Shown one piece after another: positions 1-11,014 of a DNA stretch of 64,000 nucleotides (positions within the stretch are counted from its first letter, which is position 1; every line of letters begins with the position of its first letter). The stretch is taken from assembly GCF_010389155.1 (NCBI RefSeq), contig NC_057768.1:37799633-37863632 (forward strand), written 5' to 3'. A model generated the notes under the pieces. It did no database searches and had not been told where the DNA came from. It was given only the letters and a program-made list of their open reading frames with translations. A program made the translations under genes and the position numbers. The stretch comes from Erigeron canadensis (Eukaryota; Streptophyta; Magnoliopsida; Asterales; Asteraceae).

Positions 1-379
1 GAAAGTAATAATCAAGAGCAAACTCACTCAATTTTCTGGTGGTTTATTCAATGAAAAACAACTGCCTTTTATAGGCTTACATGACCCATAACTTTATCGG
101 AAATAACATAACAAACTTACCTAGTCTTTAGTAGACTCATTCTACCTTAAAACCAGGACAAAGCTAAATAGTACTAGACTCATGCTACCTTAAAACCAGA
201 ACAAAACTAAACAATACTAAACATGCAAATGAAAGAGACTTGCAGAACAAAATAAACGTGCTGACAAATTAAATGTGGGACTTTTACTAGTACAGATCAC
301 GTGCACATACTTAGCCACCTTTATTCTTGGACCCATCTTTCAGTGTTTAGACTTCACAACTTTTAACATTTTGATAACA
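1..379 (-). mobile_element. Partial LTR, reverse orientation, running off the left edge
   Basis: Read on the minus strand the segment starts with TGTTATCAAAATG near 379, and further in carries a TATA-like CTATAAAAGG (around 69-78) followed by an AATAAA signal (around 46). That order of promoter then polyadenylation signal is what an LTR shows. The far end and any internal region lie outside the window, so the superfamily is unproven; the terminal sequence looks Ty1/copia-like. No long ORF is present. An alternative is an ordinary intergenic stretch with chance signals. Confidence 0.45.
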
Positions 380-452
380 ATGTAATCTCCTATATATCAT
401 CATTTCTTACACCGAAAGCTACTTCTATGTAACTATTGCTTTCCATCTACTT

Positions 453-3243
453 GGTGTTGGGGTGAGTAATATTGAGATCAGCGAAATGGCAAAGGTACTC
501 ACTTGTTCTGCCAGTTCGCTCCCCTTCAAACATTTGGGTATCTGGATCGGGGCCAACATGAACAAAGTCAACAACTGGAATTTTTTGGTAGACACTTTTG
601 AATCAAGACTGTCCAGGTGGAAGGCCACAAGTTTGTCAATGGCGGGGAGAATTGTCATTCTAAAATCTGTTCTGGAAAGTTTACCTTCCTACTTTTTCTC
701 GATCTTTAAAGCCCCTGGGAGAGTAATTGATTCTTTGGAAACCCTCATGCGTAAATTTCTTTAGGGTAGTTCGGATTCATGCAAAAAGATTCATTGGGTT
801 TCTTGGGACAGGGTTGCCTCCCCTAAGAATAAGGGTGGATTGGGGATTTGTAAATTAAGAGATAGTAATTCTGCTTTATTATCTAAATTAGGGATGTGCA
901 TGGGTCAAAACCCGGCCCGACCCGCCATGACCCGTGACCCGAAATTGCATGAAAAATAGAACCGTGACCCGGCCTGTTAACCTCCCGGGCGGGTCGGTTC
1001 GGGTGCGGGTTTTATCGGGACGGGCTCGGGTTTTAAGGTGTGACCCGAAAAGTGGTTGGGTTGAGCTTTTGTTTTTAGAGGAAGAAGGTAGAAAACATGA
1101 AAATGGATGATAGCTAGGCTTTTGTGCAAAAGCTTCGTTTTTAAAGTTTGACCCGAAAATATATTCTGAAAGTGATGGAGGTATTTTTATGTTGGAGATT
1201 TGGAGCAACGACTATGGTTCATCTACTTTTCCATTATTAAAAAAAAAATGCGAGAGAGGCTAAGAAGGAACAAAGAAGATATGATATATAATAGATAATG
1301 GTGGTTTGTTCGCCTGTGAGGCATCCCTCTTCTTCTTTATTTCTTTTGTGTTTGCTGTTTAAGCAGGATACATATATATTAGATTTAATATGTATATATT
1401 TGTTGTTTGTTTACTTTTGGGGATAAGTGAGATGAATGGTTTTAAGTTTACATTTATATAAAAAAACCAAACACTTGTCATACTCTTATATATGTACCCC
1501 ATTATCTCTAACACTAATGTATCCCAAAACACATTATAATCTAACGGTAGACAATTACTTCACCTCCCCAAAAACTCTCTTTCCAAGATTTACACTCCAA
1601 ACAAAACAAAACACTCTTTGACTCTTCTTTCTCTCTAGTTACTTTGAATGCTAAGGTTAAAAACAAAAGAAAAAAACACATCTTCACCCCAACCCCAACC
1701 CACCCTTCATCACGTTCAAAGAAAAAAAAGGGTATAACTCCTCCTTCCTTCTTTCCTTCTACATTTTTATATATATACATATGTCATGAATATAATTCTT
1801 CTTCAACACCCATTATAAAATTCCAATTTACCATACATACCTTTTACACCCATGGTAATGTAGTAGAATTTTGGAAGAAAAAACCGGAGAAGAGAAAAAG
1901 AAATATGTTCTTGAAGCTTTAAAGATGGGAAATAATATCAAAATATTGTATATTTTCGGGTCTTACGGGTCAAACCGGCAAACCGTGGGTTTTGACCCGA
2001 ACCGAACCGAACCCGGGAAAGCATTGAAATCATGAACCGAGAACCGGCCTGTCTGGTGTCCGGGTGGGTCGGGTCGGGTACGGGCGGGGTTCGGGTCGGG
2101 TTCGGGTTTACGGGTCTTTTGCTCATCCCTAATCTAAATGGGTATGGAGGTTTAAAAATGAACCAGATAGCTTATGGAGGAAGGTCATTGAGAGTTTACA
2201 TAGCACGAAAAAAGGCTGGAATTTTTTGCCAGTCAATCGGTACCTTCCTAGAACTCGGTGCAATATGGTTAAATGTGTTGAGGCGGTCAAAGTTAATGGT
2301 GTAAGCTTGCATAATTTGAGAGATTGGAGATGGGAAGGAGATTAGATTTTGGCTTGATAATTGGGTCACCTGCGATCCGCTAAAAGCTAAGTTCCCTTTA
2401 TTGTTCAATTTGGAAAAGAATAAAAAAGTATGTGTGAAGGATCGGTTTAGTGTTGATAATGGAAAATTTGACGGGTTGTGGCAATGGACCAGACGACTGG
2501 CAAACAGGGAGGAACCAATGGAAATGGAGGAGCTGAACAATCTGCTGGAGGGTATCACAACTGGGAACAGACCCGACAAATGGATCTGGTTGGATGGAAA
2601 GGATAACTCGATGACAGTCAGTGACGTCGAGACCTTTTTACTTGGGAATAAAGACTTTAGCAACAGGTATGTGGTCGTGTGGTGCAAATGGATCCCCAAA
2701 AAATGTAATTTATTCATGTGGAGGGCGGCTATGGATCGTATCCCTACTAAGCTCGCACTTAAAGCTCGTAATTGTTTTTCAAATCAATTGACTTGTGTTC
2801 TTTGCGGGGATGGTGAGGAATCTATTGATCATCTTTTTTGTGAATGTGGTATGGCTGCGAGAATTTGGCACGCGATTAGCAGTTGGTGCAATACTCCACC
2901 ATTTTTTATCTTCAAGACTTCAACATCAAAGATCTCCTTGAGTTCCACGAGATCCCGGGGAAGAACAGAATAGAGAAGAAGGCACTAAAAGGAATTATTA
3001 TGATCTCTTGTTGGTATATATGGAAGTTGAGAAACGAAATAATTTTTAACAATTCTAGTGTTAGCGCTTCGGAAATTATACAAAATATCAAGTCGTTAGG
3101 TTTTTTGTGGTATAAAAGTAGAGGAAAACATCATAGTATGACTTGGGAAAGTTGGTGTAAATTTAAGTTGTAATTTTGTATAGTTGACCGCCGGCGTTTT
3201 GTCGGGGTAGATATGAATACAATGGTTACTTTTCAAAAAAAAA
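453..3243 (+). mobile_element. 5'-truncated LINE (non-LTR retrotransposon) remnant, split by a hAT element
   Basis: The coding remnants match the C-terminal part of plant LINE ORF2. At 462-764 is the reverse transcriptase tail (FKHLGIWIG, SRWKATSLSMAGR, IVILKSVLESLPSYF). From 2140 to 2890 runs the zf-RVT region, with CVLCGDGEESIDHLFCEC as the metal-binding core at about 2790-2850. The end is at 2895-3171 (WYIWKLRNEIIFNN). The frame is broken by a TAG at 762, by the 1.24-kb hAT insertion at 889-2131, and by a frameshift near 2895. The 3' end is a short poly(A) at 3235-3243. ATCTACTT occurs just before the element (445-452) and directly after the poly(A) (3244-3251), a credible target-site duplication. 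The element is dead and 5'-truncated, as is usual for LINEs. Confidence 0.88.
889..2131. mobile_element. hAT-type non-autonomous element with GGGTC-rich ends, inside the LINE
   Basis: The element begins TAGGGATG and ends CATCCCTA. It is flanked by perfect 8-bp direct repeats ATCTAAAT (881-888 and 2132-2139). An 8-bp duplication together with TAGGG-type inverted ends is the signature of the hAT superfamily. Both subterminal regions (about 900-1060 and 1960-2115) are dense with degenerate GGGTC/GACCC and CGGGT repeats, the kind of array that hAT transposases bind. The interior is AT-rich and holds no transposase domain, so mobilisation would need help in trans. Joining the flanks restores the LINE reading context, so this insertion is younger than the LINE. 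Confidence 0.85.
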
Positions 3244-3251
3244 ATCTACTT

Positions 3252-4302
3252 AAGCTAACACCATAACCTCAATCTCAACTATATAATATTTTTAAAAGCT
3301 ATACCTTCTATTGTAGCAAACTTCCATAGCATTCTTAGTACGTATTTCTATGTTACATGTGCTGGTACAGAGTTTGACTGTTTTCCAGTTCCAGGAATGT
3401 AACAAAGGGTTCGTACGTCGGGTAGGAAATTGGTGCCACAGGGATTTGCCAATATTGTGTAAAAATTATCAGTCTGAAAGATTGGGAATGCCCAACTCGA
3501 CGAGAACATGCAAGTTATACTAAAGAGGGATATATACTACTGGTACTATTAAGTAAGTAACATTAAACTGTTTTGCCCAGCCCAAGTTTCAACTGCCCTG
3601 TTCATATGATTATGATTAGATACCAGTGTCACACTGGGAAAAGCTATATCTCCTTGGGCATAAATTAAATCACAAATTCAATAATTTGATCCTACATTTC
3701 CAAAATACGTAAGGCAACTTCAAATATACTATATCAACAATTATTATCAATAAGAAAACTATGATATATATGACAAGTATATATGCAAAAATACGTTATG
3801 GTAGGAATAGGCTACTCAATGCCCTGTTGTGAGCTATTGAACTTAACCAATTTTTCCACACAAAATAAAATAAATAAATAAAAACGCCTCATTTTCTATA
3901 CAAAACCGCGTCTTGACCAACTAGACCAATATGGTAGTTTAAACAAACTTCTAACCGTCTCTAATTGAAGAATATTGCTCACCACTTTTTAATCCGATAT
4001 AAACACATTTGTAGCAACTAGCAGCAATTAATCACCTATGTTTAGTAATAATAACATTCTATTTGGAAGCAAAATCAATCTAATGGATATGTAAAAAGGA
4101 AGAGAACTCAAGAGGATTAAGCAAACTTACATTAGAAAAAGCCAAAAGATAGAAATGGATGATTGCACAAAGATAGTAATAACATAAAAGTTTAGATACA
4201 TTTGCTCATCCCTTAAAGTAATCTTAATTGGTGAGATCAAAAACCTCATTAACAAGGACAGCACCTTTTTACATGTTTCAATTTTGCATTTGAAAGTACT
4301 TA
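3252..4302. other. Intergenic, 3' flank of EXO70 gene
   Basis: No coding potential stands out on either strand. The part next to 4303 should hold the 3' untranslated region of the minus-strand EXO70 gene. The rest is AT-rich single-copy-looking DNA. Confidence 0.5.
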
Positions 4303-6270
4303 TTATCTCTTCTTGCTTTGTTGAGCTGCACTTCCATCAAAAAGCTCTTCGATACATGTTTCTATATCTTCTGGCTGATACTTTATATACTTCTCGGTTT
4401 GCCTTCCTGGAGTAAACACTTGACTGAACCTCCCCATGAATGACCTATAAGCCGGGATCACAATTGCTGATATGGACACCCTTAGCTCTGACTGAAGCTG
4501 TTCATCGCTCACTATCCAAGTAGTTTGTGTTCTGTGTATCTCATCAAACATCGCGTTAAAACTCTTGAACCTTTCTTTTAGCACCGGCTTCATCACCTTC
4601 CCATTAACACTCAATCCTTCGTGACTCAAACATTGCAACAGCTTTGTCCATGTTTCTCGCTTGTAATTCGAGTGGTAATTCCTTAAATCCGATGAACGTT
4701 TCCTCACCCACGGATCCCCCATCAATGTCCTCATTTCTCCTGTCCCCTTTGTCTTCTGAAGTATATAGCGCCCGTTATTCATCATAAAAATCAAGCTCAA
4801 CGACGCATCCTTATACAACCTCGACTTGGCTTCTAGATTCGTATCCAACAAATCCATAATTTTAGCTAACTGCGACTGGAACGGCGATTCAGGTTCTGTT
4901 TGATTCCCCTGCTGGTTCTGTCCTTGTTCTTGAGAGCTAGCATCTTCATCACCTGCTCCTGATTGGGCCCGATCTGACCTTTTATGCTCTTTAAATATCT
5001 GCTCCAACGTGACACTATACTCGCACGCGTATTTCAAATAATTCATCGTGTAGCGAGTTAAAGGATGTACCGCCCCACCAGGAACCGCGGTCTTAGATAC
5101 ATCTGCTTTTATTGAGTTTTCAAGATCTATAAAGATGTTATAAATAGCCTCACCGAGAACAGTATTAATCAACCCCGTTGCGGATTTCAGTTGATGCATA
5201 TATTCATCAGCAAGCAATATTTTCTCAGCCTCCGAGATACTATCTCTCAACGTCTCGTAAATATCTAAAAACTTAAACAATTTCTCAGCAGAACGTTTTG
5301 TCATCATCACCGCCTCTGCGAAACTTAAAAAATAAAACAAAACGATTTGCGCGAGGCGGCTAAACAATCTATTCGAGATTGCGGTGTAACCAGTAAAAAC
5401 AGAATCCGCCAGTTTTCGCTCACTAGGCAATAACGATGTACAAAACTGTTTGAACATCTTCATCCAAGCCGACACCTCTTTCTCAATCGGCTCCCAATGC
5501 ATTTTCTGCATCTCATCAATTGAAAATTTCTCAAACTGCAAAAGCTTTAAATTCTGTTCCATTGCATTCCTTCTGACGAAAAAATACAATTCCTTACACT
5601 CGGTTTCATGACCGCCTTCTATCAATCCTTTGGCTAGCTTATTCAGATTCGAAACCATCTCATCTGAATAACCTAGAAACTCGTCTTTCTTATTCTGATC
5701 TTCTGATTCAGATTGATTCTGATCACTTTCCGTTTCAGCCGTTTCCTTGACATTGCTTTGAGAAGGCGACAATTGTTTCTGTTTCGTCTTCTCTGCCTCC
5801 CGATCATCATCATTGTTTCTTTGTTGATCTCTCTCGTACGACGTCTGATAATCGTCAAGAATCGTCTTAAACTCGACCTCCATTATCGACAATGCGCGTT
5901 GTTGTATGCCGCTGATCCGGTTCACAACGTTCGCGTAGTTTTCGTGTGCATGAAATCTAGAAAATGATTTCAACAGCTTTCCGGTTTGATCCACGGATTC
6001 GATAAACGATGAATTACATTCATCCTCGATCCATTTTTTGGATCCGGATTCATATTCAACGACTTTAACGTCGAAAAGATCAGCAAAGTGATGAACAGAA
6101 TCCACAATTTCAGGAGGTTGATCATCCGTACATGTCAATAGTACGGACGTAAATTGATCTAGTTTTTCGTAAAGATGATCAATCGATGAATGTTGGTTGT
6201 TAAGTTGTGAATTTTGATGATCATCGGTGATAATGGCGGTATCTGGCGGAGGTGTATCATGATCCGCCAT
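4303..6270 (-). CDS. EXO70: EXO70 family exocyst subunit, intronless
   Basis: The frame encodes 655 residues without an intron. EXO70 proteins bind phosphoinositides and tether secretory vesicles to the plasma membrane as part of the octameric exocyst. The EXO70 C-terminal helical region occupies about residues 225-640, with family-typical stretches such as RSAEKLFKFLDIYETLRD (326-343), HPLTRYTMNYL (402-412), LIFMMNNGRYILQK (493-506) and the ending KYIKYQPEDIETCIEELF. Two low-complexity linkers stand out: an acidic/Gln-rich one at about 145-198 and a Gln/Ser-rich one at about 430-465. Lack of introns excludes the multi-exon EXO70A type. The linkers and C-terminus suggest the EXO70C clade, but that is a judgement from memory. 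The start is the first Met of the frame, followed by an Ala-Asp. Confidence 0.93.
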   Translation of the reverse strand: MADHDTPPPDTAIITDDHQNSQLNNQHSSIDHLYEKLDQFTSVLLTCTDDQPPEIVDSVHHFADLFDVKVVEYESGSKKWIEDECNSSFIESVDQTGKLLKSFSRFHAHENYANVVNRISGIQQRALSIMEVEFKTILDDYQTSYERDQQRNNDDDREAEKTKQKQLSPSQSNVKETAETESDQNQSESEDQNKKDEFLGYSDEMVSNLNKLAKGLIEGGHETECKELYFFVRRNAMEQNLKLLQFEKFSIDEMQKMHWEPIEKEVSAWMKMFKQFCTSLLPSERKLADSVFTGYTAISNRLFSRLAQIVLFYFLSFAEAVMMTKRSAEKLFKFLDIYETLRDSISEAEKILLADEYMHQLKSATGLINTVLGEAIYNIFIDLENSIKADVSKTAVPGGAVHPLTRYTMNYLKYACEYSVTLEQIFKEHKRSDRAQSGAGDEDASSQEQGQNQQGNQTEPESPFQSQLAKIMDLLDTNLEAKSRLYKDASLSLIFMMNNGRYILQKTKGTGEMRTLMGDPWVRKRSSDLRNYHSNYKRETWTKLLQCLSHEGLSVNGKVMKPVLKERFKSFNAMFDEIHRTQTTWIVSDEQLQSELRVSISAIVIPAYRSFMGRFSQVFTPGRQTEKYIKYQPEDIETCIEELFDGSAAQQSKKR

Positions 6271-6345
6271 TGATTGAATAGAAAGAAAGAAAGAAAGAAA
6301 AAGTAATTGTGATTTTTGTAAATTTTGATATATAAAAGAAAGGAA
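6271..6345 (-). promoter_or_regulatory. 5' leader and TATA-like box of the EXO70 gene
   Basis: Reading the minus strand toward the start codon, TTTATATATC lies at about 6327-6338, followed by a pyrimidine-rich leader made of (CTTT)n at 6272-6301. The spacing (about 60 bases from TATA to ATG) implies a very short 5' untranslated region. Pyrimidine tracts of this type are common in plant core promoters. The assignment rests on position only. Confidence 0.4.
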
Positions 6346-7070
6346 GCTAGGCGGGGGCGAAGAGAAAGTGATCGAGGAGGCCGGGAGGTAATGGACGTAT
6401 GAATTAATTTTGGAAGTGGAGAAGACGAGCGTAATTGATGGATGATGGTTAAGTATTTCCTTTTTTAAATACTATCTGTTTTTCCTTCTTCTATAGTTAA
6501 ATTAGCCCAATCATAAATGTAAGCAATCTTTTCATTGGTAAATCAATTTTTTGTAAACTAATTATGCATCTTTTCTAAATATACTAACTCATATTGAAAC
6601 GAATAAATTTGATATAATTTTTCTTAGGATCGATCGAATGGTACGTGTTAATCATTTGATCTAGTTTATTTGTTTTTTCTATATATTTTCTTGGTAGGAG
6701 ATTTAAAGCCCAATAAAATTTATTTTAACATTTACTTATACAAAGGAAAATGATATTTTTACAACAAAATAAAATTAAACATCTACAAATCATTTAGTTA
6801 TATTCTATACATTAAAATAGCTAAATTCTATCATATAAATATCACTTCCTTTTTACAAATTCACTACCACGTATCAGTTATGAATGTAACATGATTATCC
6901 TAAGAGACGAAAAGTCATTTGACTAGCTTTGTATTCTGCGTTGGTGCTCCCCACGTCTTCTCTCCTACCAACACACTTGCCATTGTTTATTTCTTCAAAA
7001 TTTAATGTTTATTCTTTCCGTATTATTCAAACACGACGTATTGACATGTTTGAATTCTCTATGAGCCCTG
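6346..7070. other. Intergenic, upstream of EXO70
   Basis: AT-rich DNA between the EXO70 promoter and the PIF/Harbinger element. It presumably contains the distal EXO70 promoter. I see no ORF, RNA gene or clear repeat in it. Confidence 0.5.
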
Positions 7071-7073
7071 TTA

Positions 7074-9086
7074 GGCCCCTCCTTATAGGGCGTTCGCCCG
7101 CCGCGCGGCTAGCCGCCGCCGTTATTAGCACGGCTCCGTCTTCGCCTGCGTCTTGTGTGTTTCTTCCAATATTAGACGAGCGGCATCTTGGTTTGTGGGT
7201 CCCGTTTTTGTTGTAGCCGTTGCCAAATTAAAAAAAAACATTTTTTAAGTATTTTTTTTGAAACCAACGGCTAGTTGGTTGTTTTTTATTTTTTTAATCT
7301 TTTACTCTTATTTAAACCACTCATTTACACTACCATTTCAAAACACACACAATCTAAACACATTCCTTCATCTAATTTTTAAAGCATTTCCATCACACGC
7401 TACTACCAAAAATGTCTAATTCATCATCATCATCCTCTAGTGATGATTACATATCAAACGATTACGAAGTACTCAACAATGCTGTTACGCAAATGAATGT
7501 TATTTTCAATCCCCAAGCCATAGGTGCGTGTCTTAACGTTATCTTTGACGAAGAAGAAAAGCAACACCAAGAAGCGTCAAGTTCTTCAAGACCCAAGTTT
7601 ACTAGAAGGGTGATCTTGTGAGATCACGTGGGTGCCGCAAAGCTTTTATACGATCATTACTTTGCGCCTAACTGAACTTACCCACCTAATATGTTTCGTA
7701 GAAGGTTCCGAATGCGAAAGGAAATGTTCCTGCACATAGTGCGAGACATAAACTCCTTTCAAAGCATAGAACCGCTACCGAAACACTTTCAGTTCTTCCA
7801 CAAAGGCGCGACAGATGCTACTGGTCGTCCCGGTTTCAACATTTTCCAAAAATGTACTTCTGCTATACGCCAGTTAGCGTATAGCTTTAAGGCTGATGCT
7901 TTAGATGAGTACTTGCAGATGGCTCAAGATACCGGCTACCAGTGTTTAGATGCATTCTGCAAATATGTGATACACCTTTATCAACAGGAGTACTTGAGAA
8001 GGCCTACAGAAGCCGATGTCAAGCGGTTAACTGCCAAACATGAGCAGGTTCATGGTTTTCCCTGAATGCTTGGTAGCATAGATTGCATGCATTGGGGTTG
8101 GAGGAACTGTCCAGTGGCATGACAAGGGCAGTACACCCGGGGCGACAAGGGACATCCAACAATCATGCTTGAAGCGGTTGCTTCATATGATTTGTGGATC
8201 TGGCATGCCTACTTTGGCCCTGCTGGTTCGAACAACGACATCAACGTCCTCAACGAGTCAGATTTGTTCGACGATTTGCTACAAGACAGGGCTCCTAAAG
8301 TAGAGTTTTCGGTTAATGGGGAGCAGTTTACAAAGGGATATTACCTAGCAGATGGTATTTATCCAGAATGGGCGACTCTTGTTAAGTCATTCAAGTGCCC
8401 GATGGACCCGAAAACCACCAAGTTCAAAAGATACCAAGAAGCTGCAAGAAAGGATGTCGAGCGAGCATTTGAGGTTCTTCAAGGTTGTTGGCAAATTATT
8501 GAACAATACGCGCGGTCATACAGTACCAATAAGATAAAACAGATCATGTTATGTTGTGTGATCTTGCACAACATGATCGTTAAAGATAACGGGCGTGCAA
8601 TTACAGAGTTTGAAGAAGAGCTGATAGCTAATACTACACTCCCAACTCGTACGTGGACTGAAAGGTGTTCAACGCAGCTTCGTATGTACGGGGAGCTTCA
8701 TGATAGAATTGCTCACCATCAACTCCGCAATGCTCTGATCGAACATGTTTGGAACCTCCCGGAACACGGCCGTCAACGTTGATGTCTAGTTTTTAATTTG
8801 CTAATAATATCGTTTTTCATAATTTATTTACTTTATGTTTTTTAGTGTAATGTTTAATTTTATAATAAATGTAATTTGTTTGTTTTTAATAATAAAGTGT
8901 GTTTATTAACTTTGTGTAAAAGAAAAATGGAATAATTAAATAATAGATTAATAGTGGAAGAAGTGAGGAAGAAGTGGGTAGTATAAGGAGGAGAGTGTTC
9001 TTGGGGTGTTCTTGGAGAGAGAAGACTAATGAATAATAAAAGAAGTAGGTAAGAAGTGGGGAAGAAGCGGATAATATAAAGAAGCC
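7074..9086 (+). mobile_element. PIF/Harbinger DNA transposon, degenerate
   Basis: The interior encodes a PIF/Harbinger-type transposase. Both proposed ends abut the trinucleotide TTA (7071-7073 and 9087-9089), the target duplication expected for this superfamily. The terminal inverted repeats are imperfect: left GGCCCCTCCTTATA, right on the complement GGCTTCTTTATATTA. A second sequence like the right end (TATAAGGAGG) lies at about 8978-8987, so the right end could instead be internal there. No ORF1 (Myb-like) partner gene was seen, and the element is only 2.0 kb, so it is non-autonomous today. Confidence 0.7.
7412..8782 (+). pseudogene. PIF/Harbinger DDE transposase with four in-frame TGA codons
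   Basis: One reading frame of 457 codons runs the whole length with no frameshift, interrupted by TGA at 7619-7621, 7673-7675, 8066-8068 and 8123-8125. Recognisable parts are MFRRRFRMRKEMFL (from 7691), GRPGFNIFQKCTSAIRQLAY, LGSIDCMHWGW with the first catalytic Asp, FGPAGSNNDINVL (second Asp), and RKDVERAFEVLQGCW with the Glu, then CCVILHNMIV. This is the Plant_tran/DDE_4 family. The start follows a Ser-rich stretch typical of these proteins. The stops make the gene non-functional; all three catalytic acidic positions can still be seen. Confidence 0.9.
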
Positions 9087-9089
9087 TTA

Positions 9090-9409
9090 TCATCATCATA
9101 TATATAAAAACGTGTCAATGATCGGTCTTATATCGGGGGGCTAATCTATAGAATTTTTATCATGACATATTGAGCATTTGAACTTATTCATTTATATATA
9201 GGCTTATATATAGATATACTAAACTTTTAAAAGCTTTATAAACACAATATACATTAAATTATAATTATAAGGAGGTTTATATATATGTACACGGATCCTT
9301 CTTAGGTTATGTCAAATAAAACCTTACCACATTACAGATATTGAATTTATGAATCTTTTGTGGTTTTTTCTTTCTTTTAAATTTTTAACATTTAGATTTT
9401 ATTGAGATA
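9090..9409. other. Intergenic AT-rich segment
   Basis: Short AT-rich spacer between the PIF element and the Helitron pair. Nothing recognisable was seen in it. Confidence 0.4.
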
Positions 9410-9792
9410 CTAGCTAATAATCTCGGGTTTAACCCGGACACTAACTAAAACTTTAAAATAAAAAAGGTTAAAATATTATATGTAGTTTTTGTAATTGATA
9501 TATCATAATTTGGTTTGGAGATATTAAGTTGCTTAACATAATATATACGTATGAGTATTTATTGCATTAACAAAACATAAAAAAGAAATTTACAATCAAA
9601 AATTAAGAATTTAAAATAAACATTTAGTAAGCTAGCTATTTATCTTTAAATATATTACAATATTAAATATGACATATGACATCATAAATAAAATAAAAAT
9701 TTTTTGAAAAATAATATAGACTTGTCACATAATACTTTTTCTAAAAATAGTTTTAGAAGACAATTTTTCTTTATTATATATAAAGATAAAGA
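9410..9792 (-). mobile_element. Short non-autonomous Helitron, minus orientation
   Basis: On the minus strand it starts TCTTTATCTTTATA (at 9792) and ends with CCGGGTTAAACCCG, a perfect 6-bp stem, then about 11 bases and the terminal CTAG (9410-9413), with T following. A TC start, a 3' hairpin and a CTRR end inserted between A and T are the Helitron hallmarks. It shares its 5' sequence and an internal ATGATGTCATAT-like motif with the neighbouring copy and with 57680-57902. It encodes nothing. Confidence 0.62.
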
Positions 9793-10269
9793 TCTCTATC
9801 TCTATAATAAATAAAACAAGATTGTTTTTCACAAATATTTTTAAAAACTTTTTGATATTTTATCTTAAAAGGTATTTTATATAATTATGATGTCATATAG
9901 AAAAACATAAAAATAGCCCCTTACAAGTTTAATAAAAATATTAATAATTTATTGAAAAGAAAAAAATAATTCTGTTTTTTTTAGAACGACATGTTAGTTT
10001 GTTAGCGATTCAAACCCTAGTAGTGACATCCAAGCGGACAGTATGCTAGCGATTGGAACCCGAAAGCACATCTAATATAATATTTACAAATAAAATGTCT
10101 ATTTTTAATTTGGTTAATGCAAATAGTTATTCTTATTTTATAAATTATTATTGTGTTAGTTAATAGTTTTATATAAAGTTACAATATATTAATAACAAAC
10201 ATTACATATATTTTTAAATATATCTTATGATTTTAAAATTTTATTTAGTATACCGGGTTGATTTGCTAG
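9793..10269 (+). mobile_element. Short non-autonomous Helitron, plus orientation, abutting the previous one
   Basis: Starts TCTCTATCTCTATAATAAAT directly after an A, and ends ACCGGGTTGATTTGCTAG followed by T. The 5' 60 bases are homologous to the 5' end of the minus-strand copy that begins at the adjacent base, so the two elements lie head to head. The internal motif ATGATGTCATAT is at about 9887-9898. There is no coding capacity. The 3' hairpin is degenerate compared with its neighbour. Confidence 0.55.
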
Positions 10270-11014
10270 TGTATATAATTAATAAAGATAGGTGATAAAA
10301 GAATATAGTATTAGGCATACAAGTAAAATAAAATTGAAAATTAAAAACTAAAGTTCAAGTATTTTGACCAATCATTTTAGGGTGAAATCATAACTCATAA
10401 CTAGCAGGATCTCCTTTGTAAACATATTGAGTCGGTGAGGTCTTACTTTCAGAAAATGCGATTAATTCGGGACAAAATCCAATATAGAAAACTGAGTCGA
10501 TGGAGTCTTTATCATCAATGACTAAAACCAATATAGAAGTGAGATTATATTTTGAGTTTTGATTAGTAAAAAGGATAAACGTCACAAGCTTATGAGAATA
10601 TCAAAACGTCCTAATAATTTACCTAAAGAATTTAAAACGATGGGTGTAGTGAGAAAAAAAAAATCTATAAACATCACATGATAAAGGTGGCAAAAGACTA
10701 ATAAGTCGAAAAACTAAATCGGCCTTAATTAGTTGTCTTATCCATGAAGGGCATTACTCATCATTACTCATTTGAAAGTTACATATACAAATATGTTTGA
10801 ACATGAATCCAATACATTATGTATTATACCACTTTATAATCTACCCTTTATAATCTGTCCTATAAAACAAATAAGGTTTCAACTTTCAAAACAAATAAGG
10901 TTTCAACTTTCAATTTTCAATTTTAACAATATATATATGATAATACATAATGTACCATACATCAATTCTTACAACTTTTTCTTTCCTTCATAAATCATAT
11001 TATTACTCTAATTT
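10270..11014. other. Intergenic AT-rich segment with a 24-bp tandem duplication
   Basis: No gene seen. A 24-bp unit containing CAAATAAGGTTTCAACTTTC occurs twice in tandem at about 10867-10914. The segment next to 11015 may be the 5' part of the following Helitron-like repeat. Confidence 0.45.

Noticed and set aside
5713..5967. Plus-strand open frame
   Set aside because: It is antisense to the acidic linker of the EXO70 gene and has no features of its own.
10000..10065. Two GCGATT...ACCC motifs suggesting a repeat or RNA gene
   Set aside because: Short, imperfect and inside a Helitron. They do not form a consistent structure.
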